Part shown: one piece after another, positions 1-10,768 of the stretch | Layout of the letters: each line of letters starts with the position of its first letter | Position numbering within the stretch: the stretch's first letter is position 1 | From: Dendrocalamus latiflorus | Lineage: Eukaryota; Streptophyta; Magnoliopsida; Poales; Poaceae | Length of the DNA: 64,000 nt | NCBI GenBank assembly: GCA_017311315.1 | Contig: CM029617.1 | Coordinates: 1-64,000 of the forward strand | Reading direction: 5' to 3' | The notes under the pieces: model-generated | The model's input: the letters and a program-made list of their open reading frames with translations, nothing else | Databases searched by the model: none | Told to the model about the DNA's origin: nothing | Position numbers and translations under genes: made by a program

Positions 1-1084
1 AATCTATGCAAAACTAGCACGCGCTGGGTTTCAGTTTTTATGTTGCAATCTCATGCGTCAACCCTGTAAAATATCTGCACCCCTGTGCTAACCTTTTTTC
101 GTTCTTAATACAACGGCGCGCAATTCTTCTGCACGTTTCCTAAAAAGAAGTTATTTTGGTTCTTCCAGTTGTCGAATACTATAGTCGGTCTGACAGATTT
201 GTGTCACTAGTGTGATCATTTTGGCTTCTTTTGAGTGACTTATGGCTAAAAAGCACTGTACCTAACTGAAAAAACACTGTAGCTGACAGAGGCTTATTTA
301 GCATAATTAAATTTAAAAATATAAAAAATATGTTAGCCCATTACGTATAATACAAACAAATACGGGAAAAAAAGAACCGGCAAAAAAACTCAATAAAAAG
401 CCAAAAGTTCAGAAAAAGACGAAATTTATGAATAATGAAAAATAAGCCGGAGGCTAAAAGCTGAAGCCGAAATGATCACCACCGCATGCCAAGCTGCTAA
501 ACCTAGCGGAGTACTTGTTCTGTGTCAGACTTGCTTGCTTCCAATAAAAGCAGGGATAATTCCTTGTCTAAAAAGTTTCTCATCTTGAAATGCGCATTGT
601 GACCATGTGTAACGTCATATAGAAATACATCAACTTATTCGGCAAGAAAGTTAGGAGGGCGGTGAAGATCAGATAATTCAGATTGAAACCTTGCTTGAAT
701 CGCACAACTTGTGTTGTGGTACAGGTTAGTTAGATATGAATCCGAGAACTGAGGGTAAAGTACTCGTTTTTGAACAGCTAGCCATATCACCGCTAAGGCT
801 TTGAGTCTTAGTTAAAGAAGAGGGAGAGATAAAGAATTTTGTTTGTTTATTGCTTGCTGATAGCAGTACAAGGTTGTCCCCTTTATAGGGATAGTTAGAC
901 TTGACTTTCAAGAAATCTATCTCTATATTAAGAAAACTAATTCTTAATAATAAAAAATTTGTCTATAATGCATAGAATAAATATAAAAGGAAATAAATCT
1001 AAATAATAAAGAAACTAAATAACAACATGCTGCCATGCACCATGTCTTAGCCATGGCGTGTCACACCATTACAACTTGAAACAT
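1..1084. other. AT-rich intergenic DNA, no gene seen
   Basis: I see no convincing coding region, RNA gene or complete transposon here. The stretch is AT-rich and its short ORFs lack recognisable motifs. It ends at the left target duplication of the LINE that follows. Confidence 0.6.
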
Positions 1085-1098
1085 ACCTTGATGCGGTC

Positions 1099-1916
1099 CC
1101 TTTTCTTATGGCTCCTCTTGAAAAAAAAGAATTTTAACTAAAGAATATATGAAGAAAAGGGGTTAGATGGGTTCTACTAAGTGTCAGTTTTGTGGAATGG
1201 AGGAAAATATTGATCATCTATTTTTTAAGTTTTCCGTTGCTCGTTTTGTTTGGAATATAAAGTGGCATTTGATTTCTCAAATATTCCAAATGATGTAAGG
1301 ACCATTTTCTCTGATTGGCTGGGAAAATTTAAGAACAAAGTAAAGATGCTGGTCATGGTGTATCAGCAATATTCTAGGCTATACGGAAGACACGAAATAA
1401 AGCTTGTTTTCAAAACAAATTGCATCGTGAACTTGCTTCTTTCATTCACTACATTTGCCATTGGTTAGCCTACTTGACAAATTTGCAGACAAATGTAGAA
1501 GATCAAGAAACTTTGCAGTGGGGAGCCAAGCTGCTAGAACAAATGGTGTCTGAAGCGTACAATGCACGGCAAGGATGAGGATTGGGAATAAGAAACTGCT
1601 GATGTACCAAGTCTGGTGAAGGAAGGAATGGTGGAGCACTCGATTTGGAAGAAAAAGCTGAAGCCTAGTAATGAAACAATGGTGTGGATGGTGTAGGAGA
1701 TGTAATCCAGTGTGGGCCTGCTCTGTTTGTGCTTAGCTTTTTGCTAAGTTGGTGGCCTGGTAATATTATTTACCAGGCTCCTGGACGGTGCCCTGTTTTT
1801 GCTAGGGAGAAGGGCCATGTTTTTTCTCTCTTTTCTTTCGCTTGTTGAAGTATAATTCTGTACTGTGAGGGTTTCTGATAATAGAAATCGGAGGTGCTCT
1901 GATTTTTTTTAAAACA
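1099..1916 (+). mobile_element. 5'-truncated LINE (non-LTR retrotransposon) with 14-bp TSD
   Basis: The 14-bp sequence ACCTTGATGCGGTC occurs at 1085-1098 and again at 1917-1930, flanking this insert as a target-site duplication. Just inside, 1167-1260 translates to a zf-RVT zinc-binding segment (CQFCGMEENIDHLFF...ARFVWNI), the C-terminal domain of plant LINE reverse transcriptases. The rest is a 3' untranslated tail ending in a T-rich then A-rich stretch. Everything upstream of the zinc finger is missing, which is the usual 5' truncation from incomplete reverse transcription. The coding remnant has stops and is not functional. Confidence 0.85.
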
Positions 1917-1930
1917 ACCTTGATGCGGTC

Positions 1931-2356
1931 TCTGCCTTCTGCCGGTCAGCCATGTAATCGAGCATAGGAGGGGAACGCATCCCTGGAACCGTACTGCTTG
2001 ATGCTCCCGTACAACAAAGGTTCAATACAGAAGAGCCTTATGGTGCCATACACGAAAACGACAGTTGAGTTCTGTGATAACACTTCAAATCCAGTTCCAC
2101 AGAAAATGATCTTCTTACATGAAACCAATGCCGGAAACAACTGAAACAACACAGACAAATCCAGGCAACTACTTCCTGAAGGCAAACAATGTTTCAGGAA
2201 TTATTATTGGAGATAACATCTAACGCGTGATGCAGATGAATACAAAATATGCAATGCTACTGACAATGCCCACAGCTGAACTGAGGACTTGATGGTATTT
2301 GGAAAGGATTGAACACATGACCTGCACGCCTTAGAAGATTAGTACCACAGAAGGAA
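1931..2356. other. Region downstream of the NLR gene (likely 3' UTR)
   Basis: This sits between the LINE and the NLR stop codon and probably includes the NLR 3' UTR on the minus strand. I did not find an unambiguous polyadenylation signal. The ORFs here have no recognisable motifs. Confidence 0.4.
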
Positions 2357-5300
2357 CTAAACTTTTGGTCCTAGAATCACTGGAACATGCTGCATCTTCT
2401 GTTTCATTCCTTTCCTGTCCCATTGATCTTTGAAGTCCACATGCAGATCCAACAGCCAGAGATTCTTCAGGTGGCGCAGGGATTCAATCCCTTGAGGAAC
2501 TCTCGCCAGCTTGGGCAGCGATGTGATATACAGACCTTCCATGCTCGGAAGTGCGCCATCCCCAATGTCCAGAAGGTTGACATCAGGCATGCCCTTCAAA
2601 ACGAGCGTCTTAAGGTGTGGGAAGGACTGAGCAGAAAGAACCAACTTCTGTACATTGCGTACATTGTTAAGTCTTAGATAGGACAAGTTCGGAACATGTG
2701 ACGCGAGGAACACCATCGGATCTTCGCCAAGTTGACACCAGCTGAGAGCTAGATACTTGAGATTTCTCCCGTGGTGATGAAATATTGGACACTGCAGTGT
2801 TTCATTGGCCCAGCACCCCCTGACAATTAGCCTGTGGAGCTTTGTGGAAGTTGGTTTAAGATCTTTGAAGCAAAGTGCCTCCTTTTCATTACTTGCAGAG
2901 AGAAGCAAGCTGCAAAGAAGCGGCATCGTCGACAAGGTAGCAAAAAGCTTGGCACAATGAGCAGCGCTTATGTTGTCAATCCACACGCTTCTTAGTTGCA
3001 TCATGTTCTCGAGTTGCTCAGCTAAGTCCTTGCTTGCTTGCACAGTCTCAAGAGTCTGCAGTTCTTCCAGGTTGGACATCCCTTTAGGTGCTTCAACCCC
3101 GATGAAGTACCGAAACTCTGACTGCATCTCATCAGCAAATCTGTCAGCAAGAAGGTGCCTTAGTTTAGTGAGCTTCACGATCCCATGTGGCAGATTTTTT
3201 ATATTGGTTGACTTGACATCAAGAGTTTGAAGATTGGAGAGATTCTCAATAGAGTCTGGGAGTGAGCTTACACCTGTATTCCTTAAGCCGATGTATCGTA
3301 AATTAAACAGATTCCCTAAAGATGTAGGCACTGAAGCGACTCCCGAGTCTTGCAGCTCAAGGACAGTAAGGTACTTGGATTCAGATAATATCTTAGGTAT
3401 AGAGGCAACTATGGTTTCACCTGCCATTAGGGTTCGGAGGTGCGGGAATTGCATCTTTAGTGCATCAATTTTCGTCTTCCTCCACTGAAACGTTGATAGG
3501 CGACGTACATCTCTATCCATCTGAATTATTGCACTGAAATCGTTAACTGTACCGAACATCTCCTCTTTAGAGATTGAAAGAGCCAATTCTCTTAAAATGT
3601 CATGCATTCTGCACGTATTCACCTTGCCAAGCTCATCATTATCCACAACTTGAAGCATGCTCCGATGGATCAGCTCCATGAGATAGCCCTCCGCCACCTC
3701 CTCCAGAGTGCTGTCCCCCTTCTTTACCACAAAGCCTTCTGCAATCCATAGTCGTACAAGCTTTTCCCTTAACAAGGGGTAATCTTCTGGGAACATGCTG
3801 CAGTATAGGAAGCAGTTTCTGAGCTCTCCAGACAAGTCATAGTAGCTCAGATTTAGAATTCCCCGGACATTGGCATCCTTTTCTAGCTCACATGGTAGTT
3901 GATCATATATCTGCTTCCAAACTGGCTCGATTTGTTTCCTTGTAGACAGCAAGCTGCCTATTGATACTATTGCCAGCGGCAAGCCCCCACATTTCTTTAC
4001 AATATTAATAGCTAGCTTCTGCAGCTCTGATGGGCAATTAGCAAGAGGCAAGACCACACATTTCTTTATAATATCATTAGTTAGCTCCAAAAGTTTGGAT
4101 GGGCACGTTGCCTTTGACAAGCACTCAAACTTCTTTACAACATCAGTAGCTAGCTCCTGAAGCTCTAACGGGCACTCTGCCTGCAGCAAGCACTCATATT
4201 TTTTTACTATACCATTAGTTAATTCCGGAAGCTCTGCTAGGCACTGTGCCAGTGGCAAGCCCTCAGATTTCATTACAATATTAGCAGCTAACTCGTGAAG
4301 CTTTGATGGGCACTCAGAGTCACTGTAAGGAAATGCCTTAGTACAGAGGAGGCAAAGCGCATCCTTCAAGCCTAACGGACTAAGCTTGAGTTGATAATGC
4401 TGGTGTGCATGAGCAGCCACATCCTCTTTCCTCGTCGTGATGACAATGCAACTTCCATTTTTATAATCTTCAAACACATCGCGCATTCTATCATACACTT
4501 GAGGGTTCCATACGTCATCTAATACAATCATATATCTCTTTTGTTCAAACACCGCCCTTAACCTTCTCTTCACCGTGAGGGTGTCCAGGTTGTCAATGTC
4601 ATCTGATTTCTTCTTCTCAATATCCGTGCCAATGTTAGCGGTTGTTGGCTCCTCACGGGTACCAATCATCTCTAGTAGCTTCCTCAGTAATGCGTCCACA
4701 CTGTTGTATGTCTGTGAAACAGTGAGCCACACATGCACCTTGAAGTTATCCTTTTGCTGCTCGTACACATTGGCGACCAGGGTTGTCTTTCCCATCCCAC
4801 CCATACCACAAACTGATATTACCTTGAGATCTGGTACGTTGGGACTCAACCATTTAATTAGCTGCTCCCTGTTGTTCTCAATCCCCACAAGATCTTCATC
4901 CTTCATAAGTTGGGGCATACTGTACTGAGGGAATTGCCGTTCGGTGTTGGAGACATGAGTTGGAAGAAGCTCATGGACTGGTTTCACCCATAGATCTTTC
5001 AGCATTGAAACATGCTCAATTTCCTTCTCTATCTGAATTAGATTATCAGCAATTCCACTAAACACTACAGCATAGTTTAATCCCTTGCCCATTTTTTTCA
5101 GGAACTGGTCTTGCTTATAACGAAGATAGTTGTAGGAAAAGCTGTCCATTACATCCTCAACACGGTAAGCCAGCATTCGCACCTCTGCAATCCATCCCTT
5201 GAGGAGCTCATCGCTGAGATACGATGCACCTGTCTTCCGTATAAAAAGGTTCATCATCAAAAGTTGCCTCCGTATACGCTGCACAGTGTTTGGTAGCTCC

Positions 5301-5395
5301 TTCAAATTAGAAAATTTGGTTGCGAGAAAAGTGGCAGCTTCTCCCGATAAATAGAAACCAATCTTTGAGAGAGCAAGGAGAGCTGCTTCCGCCAT
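2357..5395 (-). CDS. CC-NB-ARC-LRR (NLR) disease-resistance protein, RPM1-like, with a 5x23-residue expansion at the GLPL region
   Basis: An intact 1012-residue intracellular immune receptor. Residues 1-160 are an Rx-type coiled-coil domain with an EDVID-like motif (RVEDVMDSF, ~78-86). The NB-ARC follows: P-loop GMGGMGKTT (~197-205), RNBS-A (FKVHVWLTVSQTY), kinase-2 MIVLDDVW (~289-296), RNBS-B (CIVITTR), GLPLA (~470-475), RNBS-D (CFLYCSMFPED) and MHD (~597-599). LRRs fill ~630-1000. I chose the Met at 5395 rather than the one at 5422 because MAEAALLALSKIG is the usual NLR beginning and a splice acceptor (TTTTCAG) lies 5 bases upstream. The oddity is residues 362-476: five tandem 23-residue units (CPSxLxxLxxxIVKKCxGLPLA type) where relatives have one. 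All ATPase motifs are present, so nucleotide switching could be intact. Single-exon coding sequence; no stop or frameshift. The effector recognised is unknown. Confidence 0.93.
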   Translation of the reverse strand: MAEAALLALSKIGFYLSGEAATFLATKFSNLKELPNTVQRIRRQLLMMNLFIRKTGASYLSDELLKGWIAEVRMLAYRVEDVMDSFSYNYLRYKQDQFLKKMGKGLNYAVVFSGIADNLIQIEKEIEHVSMLKDLWVKPVHELLPTHVSNTERQFPQYSMPQLMKDEDLVGIENNREQLIKWLSPNVPDLKVISVCGMGGMGKTTLVANVYEQQKDNFKVHVWLTVSQTYNSVDALLRKLLEMIGTREEPTTANIGTDIEKKKSDDIDNLDTLTVKRRLRAVFEQKRYMIVLDDVWNPQVYDRMRDVFEDYKNGSCIVITTRKEDVAAHAHQHYQLKLSPLGLKDALCLLCTKAFPYSDSECPSKLHELAANIVMKSEGLPLAQCLAELPELTNGIVKKYECLLQAECPLELQELATDVVKKFECLSKATCPSKLLELTNDIIKKCVVLPLANCPSELQKLAINIVKKCGGLPLAIVSIGSLLSTRKQIEPVWKQIYDQLPCELEKDANVRGILNLSYYDLSGELRNCFLYCSMFPEDYPLLREKLVRLWIAEGFVVKKGDSTLEEVAEGYLMELIHRSMLQVVDNDELGKVNTCRMHDILRELALSISKEEMFGTVNDFSAIIQMDRDVRRLSTFQWRKTKIDALKMQFPHLRTLMAGETIVASIPKILSESKYLTVLELQDSGVASVPTSLGNLFNLRYIGLRNTGVSSLPDSIENLSNLQTLDVKSTNIKNLPHGIVKLTKLRHLLADRFADEMQSEFRYFIGVEAPKGMSNLEELQTLETVQASKDLAEQLENMMQLRSVWIDNISAAHCAKLFATLSTMPLLCSLLLSASNEKEALCFKDLKPTSTKLHRLIVRGCWANETLQCPIFHHHGRNLKYLALSWCQLGEDPMVFLASHVPNLSYLRLNNVRNVQKLVLSAQSFPHLKTLVLKGMPDVNLLDIGDGALPSMEGLYITSLPKLARVPQGIESLRHLKNLWLLDLHVDFKDQWDRKGMKQKMQHVPVILGPKV
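3968..4312 (-). repeat. Five 69-bp in-frame tandem units inside the NLR gene
   Basis: The units occupy 4312-4244, 4243-4175, 4174-4106, 4105-4037 and 4036-3968. Each encodes exactly 23 residues starting with Cys (CPSKLHEL, CLAELPEL, CPLELQEL, CPSKLLEL, CPSELQKL). Units 1 and 5 keep the GLPLA motif, unit 4 has VLPLA, and units 2 and 3 have lost it. The copies have diverged, so the expansion is not recent, yet all stay open. Confidence 0.92.
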
Positions 5396-5400
5396 CTCTG

Positions 5401-7175
5401 CTGAAAAGATAAACAAACACACAAGTGTGTTATAAGATTACAGATTAAAATATAAAGAAATGTAGTAGTATTTTTCTTGTGGTGTACTCAAATTTATCTT
5501 TCAACTCATTCACACTCACAAACAATAACCTTATATTTAATTACTTTCAGATAATTAATTAAACAACTCAAAATTTATAAAGGTCGTATCATCTGCACCC
5601 ATTCTGGTTTGTGCATGAGAATTGCCCCAAAAATTCCATGCCGCCTATGTGAATCATCTTGCTGCAGCTCGCCCATCACTGCCTCCCCAGTCCGCTTTCA
5701 TGTCTCCATTCCCACTGTGGCAAAGCAAAGACAAAGAAGGAGGAGCAGGCCAGTGTGGGAGCTCTCCACAGAAGATAGTGAACAGATGGTTCAAATCCCT
5801 CCTCACCCACAGCTTTGCAAAGGGGGAAGGGCCTTTACTTTCTCCACTGAAATTTATAATGATATTTTTGGGAGCGAAAGAACTAAGTTGTATGTTTGCA
5901 AAGTGGTGTTTCTCCAGAAGTATATATGCAACTTTTTCCAAAGAAAATGATAACAATTGCAACAAATAACACAATAGAAAGATACATTACTACTTTGTGC
6001 CTTCCACAATTAACACCCCCTTCGTCTCAAAATAGAATAATAATTAACATCCACTCGGTAGAAACTGCTGGTTCCCAATTTCTCAGAACTAATGTATTTA
6101 GGCTGGAGAAAAGCTGGTTTGTAGATGATGAGTTAGCCACTTTGATTCAGAGCAGATGGAAGGCTCAGGATCTGCTCTGCACAATTCGCAAGTGCAAATT
6201 AGATGTGCTAGATAGTTATGTAGAGGGCGGAGCATAAGCCGAAGAGCTACTAAGAGGAGACTCAAAGCTGGGTTAGTTCACCAGATTGGGATATTTGATG
6301 AGAAGAACTTTCAGATGAGGAATTGAGTCAGAATTAAATTGGAAGCGCATCTCATAGATATATACAATGAAGAGAAAATTCTATTGGCAGGCTGGGTGTG
6401 GTGATAAGTAGTCAATAGAAGGTGACTTGAACCCTAGCTATTTTCAGGTAGTAGCCAATGGAAACCGGAGAAATACCTGATCCAGTAAATTCAGATTGGA
6501 GAATGAATGACTGAAAAAACAAGCAAGACATCAGGCAAGATATTGAAAGCTACTGTGAATATACAGGACCCAGGGGGATTCAACTCCAGCAATACAAATA
6601 AAAAGGTGAAGGACGTAATCGTTTTAACAGTCAAGAATCAGATAGCTTTGGCCTTTGTGGGATCCTTGATCCTTTCCCATGAATGATTAGCCATGTCTTA
6701 TACTCACCCAGTATTACTCAGTACTCAATCAAGGCACTGCTAAATTCGCTTGCAAAACATGTATCACGGATTGCCTTACTACGCTATGTGGAATGAAGAC
6801 AAACAGGCAAGAGCCAGGCAAAGTTCCCACCTTTCTTGAGCTCGGCGGCGCGGCGATACGTCGAGCAGCACGCGTGCGCTGGGTCACATACGCGATGCTC
6901 AACAGCCTCGCAGGGGGCCTGCAGGAGTCTAGCGGCGGATGGAGCCGAGCAAGATTTGCCGCCTCCTTCCACTACAGCAACATTCGGAATAAAATTTTTC
7001 CCTTTTCATTGAGAGGAAGAGGAACAACTTTATCTCATCAAAAGTTGATTAAGCTTCTACAGGAAACTCACCTGAAAGCTCTCGAACGGTGGCGACTGGC
7101 GTCCCTCGCTCCTCCCTCTCCCTACGCGTCTTCTTGACCTCGGCTTGGAGCTTGCAAGAAGCAGAGAGATCCGAG
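5401..7175 (-). promoter_or_regulatory. Probable NLR 5' UTR exon (~7072-7175) and leader intron (5401-7071)
   Basis: On the minus strand a strong donor CAG|GTGAGT lies at 7072/7071, preceded by a GC- and CT-rich stretch typical of a grass leader exon. A strong acceptor TTTTCAG| lies at 5401, five bases before the NLR start codon. Together they predict a 1671-bp intron in the 5' UTR. The transcription start and TATA box are not clear; a weak TTTAAG-like element lies near 7215. This is inferred from splice signals only. Confidence 0.55.
6085..6485 (+). mobile_element. Degenerate LINE fragment (endonuclease-RT linker) inside the NLR leader intron
   Basis: Around 6100-6160 the plus strand reads FRLEKSWFVDDELATLIQSRW, and at about 6420-6475 it reads GDLNPSYFQVVANGNRR. 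These match the conserved blocks between the endonuclease and reverse transcriptase of plant LINEs (FRFE..W and GDxNTxFFHxxAxxRRR). Several stops and shifts lie between them, so it is a relic, antisense to the NLR. Confidence 0.7.
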
Positions 7176-7989
7176 CAAAAAGATTCGAACGCGTGGGACG
7201 GGGTTCTTGCTCTTAAACAAGCTTGACCTGACAGTTGACGCGGTACGGGACTAGGTTCGAAATTGCAGTTAGGTACTTCTTTTATTGATTAGTCCTCTAT
7301 TGGTCCCTAATGTGTAACTTCCCAGCTCCAAATTAACTTACGTTTTCATCATCGCTTAGCATAAAAGGATTAATCCTAGGGATAAAAAATCGGATTCGGA
7401 CGGATATTGCTTAAACCGTATCTAACCCACATTTTTTTCTCCGGATTCGGAGTCGAATACGGTAAGACCGGATACGAATACGAATTCGGAATATTCGGAG
7501 TTTCAAATACGGTACCGTCGGGACGGATATGTAACGGATTCGGCTCGGAAACGGATAATATAGGCGGATAATACGAATGATTACAGTTCCAAAAGCTTAC
7601 CAAGTTACAACAACCTCTTGGTTTTATATAAAATGTGAAACCAATACTCATGGCTACATCAGAAGCTGCAAGATGTCGGCTAGTTATTGGGCACAACCAT
7701 TTTGCCTTATTTGTGGTAACAAGGTCTATAGGATGACCATGGCACCTGCATATCTGTTCAGTGTATTCTGCATTAACATAACCCTTGAAGAGGGCAAGAG
7801 GCTACAGAATTGACGAAAGGAAGTATAGAGCCATGATAGTTATTATGTGAAGTAAATGAAAAGCTGAAACAGACAGTGACAAATCTGAAACAGACAGTGA
7901 CAAAATCACGAAATTCGCATGCACATGATGAAAATGAAGCAGTCAGAAAGCATCACATTCAATCTTTTTTATGCCATTGCATGTTTAGA

Positions 7990-10768
7990 ATTAAATACTG
8001 ATAAGTGGCATAAATAATTTCTCTATCACCTGACAAGATGGAAAACCATCAATGATCTGATTTGCTGAAGCATATATATTGCAAGATATTTGGTTAACAG
8101 AATTAATTATGGGAACTCTGAACACAAATACAGCTTGCAGTGTCTCTTCCTTGTCATCCTTTAGCTCTTCTAACCACCTCTTGACTAGTCCATGCAAAAC
8201 TTGGGTCTCTGCATTTCCAAACATTTATAGCGTTAGGGACCTTAGGGTTACACTGCAGTAGTGATAAAGATTAACTTCTCGGTGTAAAGAACTCTTTATA
8301 TGGCAGTTAAAACTCTGGATCTCAATCTAATTTCAGGATACAGGAAAAGTAAATATCACGGTTTAAGTTACACGATCATGTTATAATTTGCAAATTGATC
8401 AAGAAAGATCATCATCTTATCTGAAGATTCAAAAGAGGAATACCAAAAGCAATAAATGATTGCTATAGCCATCAGGCTTCCTTACCAGGACTGTATCTCC
8501 GTACAACACAGTTTTCAAGATCACAAATTCCATTTATTAAACCATTGGAATTTTCAGAAACAACATCATACATGAATGCAGCTTCTGTTTCCAACATTAC
8601 AAACTCCACGGTAATACACTGTTCTGCTGCGTCCTGATGACAATATAATACAAATATCAAACGAATGCCATCATCACGAGAAAAGAATTAGAGGATGAAA
8701 TGCTAGCTAACCCCTGTCAAAGAAATTTTAAAGCCATACATCCATACCATAAGAGATCTCCGGAGAGCTTCCGTGTTTTGTGCAGACATACATATCACTT
8801 TCTTGGAGATGTCATCAGTGGCCAAAAATAGATGGCTCTATTGCTAAAAAGATTTGTTAACGACACATCTGCAAGCAAGAAATGTATAGTCAGATAACTT
8901 TCTATCTGAAGAGCATACTCCTATCAAAAATCACATAAATTGAATATGTTTATGCTGCTGAGTTTGTTTTGATCTTGGGAACCATCATACATTGAACATG
9001 AAGATCATCCGACCCATACAATGGTTATTACCTCCAGTAGGTACAGATCCATTTCGCTCTGGAATAAAGCCATCAAGAGGCAAATTGTTCACAGCATGGT
9101 GGAAATCTCGAAGGCTAAATTTCTCTCCAGGCCTGTAGGCAATCTTGAGCTGATGGAAGTTGATATATCAGTAAAAGTGACAGGATCAGAACAGTGCATA
9201 AGGAATGCATCTGGGATTGAGACTAGCCAGCGCTGTAAATAGAATGAAGTATATATGTGACAATATCAGCTAGCAGCTCAAATTTGGCTACATGAGCGAG
9301 CAGTGCCATTCAGTTATATACGTTACTTTGACTGGCTCATTAGGATGTGTTGTTAGCGCATAAGGAAGCATGCAGGTAATTCAGTGCAGGGCACAGTGGC
9401 GGATCTAGGATTTCAATCATGGGGGTACGGATCAAAATGATATAGTTCATCGACATTGACATTGACATAATTCGATCACTAAATGATGATAAAATAGTTG
9501 CGATTTTCAGGTCTTGCTTCTTGATCAATGTCATTGAGTTGATTTGGAGTGGACGAAGATACCTTTTGTGCTTTCTGTTTCTGAGCATGAGCATTCCATA
9601 GAGATGCAAGATCATTATTCCTCTTCATGCTGCTTGATGTTCTGCAATTATAAAATTAAATACATACTGATTACTGAGTACTCTAGGGATGAATATTTTC
9701 TAAGAAAATAATTGGCCAAACTAGAACTAATATTCCTCAAACTAGAACTATTGATTATTGAACTAATATGATTGATTGGAACAGAACAAGACTGAATTTT
9801 ACCCTCTGCAACTTGTCAGTTCCTGGCTTGCCGCTTGCACCTACGACCAGCAAAGTGGCGTAGGAACTAGGAGGGCCGGAGGGATCATCGGCGCAGAGAT
9901 CGTAGGAAGCAGGAGCGCCCCGGCCGTCAGTATGACAGTACGGCGACGAGGTCACGAGGGTTTCGAGTTCCACGGGGCTGAGGAAGGAAGCTGAGGGGAT
10001 CGATTTCTCTTGTTTCGTCTTCGGCAAATTTCCTATACATGTACGTGCAGTTTAGATTTTAGAATTGGGCTGTTGTTGGGCCTAGAAAGGAACGAAGGTA
10101 GAGTGCTGGTGCTGTTGTATGGGCTGAGCAGACTAGCAATTGTATTTAACAATGTATTATACATATACAAGGTATTAAAGGGTATATATACTTGGTATTT
10201 TTCCAGAAATTTTGGGGGTACAGCTGTACCCCCATGCACCTACTGTGCATCCGCCCCTGGCAGGGCATTATGCCATTAATCTTCCCAGATGTGAATCATG
10301 ACAAATCGACAATGGTAAATCCCAAGTCAGACACATTCTCGGCATTCAAAAACACCCACGGTTTTTCTATGACAGCAGTAAAATCGTCATTTTCAAAGCA
10401 AATAAGCGGAAGTTGGTAAAACAACATGAACATTGGAAGGGGCCTGCGCTGTAAAAAAGCAAACCAACATGTTACGGCCTGACTGAAATCTGGAATAGCT
10501 AGCAGGATCATCAACTAAACCAAAACTAATTTAGGGAGAGAAGTAGCAGGTAGATCGAGGGGGGGGGATGTACGGACCTCAGTGTCAGATCCCCGGGAGG
10601 AAGATCCAAATCGAAGGTGGAAAACACAAAAAAATCTGGAATCGCAAAATTATCTCCGGTTCTGACACTCAGGTGACGAGGAGGAGGCGACGGGGTGGAC
10701 GTAGCAGAGGGCGAGGCGGTCGGGGAGCGCCGTGGCGGCGGCGGCTGGTGGTGAAGGGATGGCGCCAT
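7990..10768 (-). pseudogene. Captured multi-exon gene (unidentified) inside the hAT element
   Basis: Exon-like blocks with good splice signals run along the minus strand. Block 1 (10768-10578) starts with Met, reads MAPSLHHQPPPP...GDNFAIPDFFVFSTFDLD and ends at a GT donor. Block 2 starts at about 10448 (RRPLPMFMLFYQLPLICFE). Block 3 is 9132-9032 (PGEKFSLRDFHHAVNNLPLDG). Block 4 is at about 8830-8748 (TDDISKKVICMSAQNTEALRR). Block 5 is at about 8635-8480 (DAAEQCITVEFVMLETEAAF). Block 6 begins at about 8208 (TQVLHGLVKRWLEELKDDKEE). The blocks are open and keep AG/GT borders, so this resembles a transduplicated or nearly whole host gene. I do not recognise the family. The Tip100-like hAT lies in an intron between blocks 2 and 3. 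Whether it is expressed is unknown. Confidence 0.6.
9394..10259. mobile_element. Non-autonomous Tip100-like hAT (866 bp) with 8-bp TSD GCAGGGCA
   Basis: The left end CAGTGGCGGATCTAGGA (9394) pairs with the inverse of the right end, CAGGGGCGGATGCA (10259), the Tip100-type hAT terminus. The 8-bp duplication GCAGGGCA flanks it at 9386-9393 and 10260-10267. It has no transposase. It is nested in the 7377-11168 element. A GC-richer piece at about 9790-10020, open on the minus strand, may be a captured exon, but I cannot name it. Confidence 0.85.

Noticed and set aside
5396..5422. Upstream Met at 5422 as the NLR start (MCLFIFSAE extension)
   Set aside because: The extension overlaps a strong splice acceptor and lacks NLR-like residues; the next Met begins the usual MAEAALLALSKIG N-terminus.
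6018..6060. Stowaway-like MITE end (CCCCTTCGTCTCAAAATA)
   Set aside because: No partner inverted repeat or TA duplication was found nearby.
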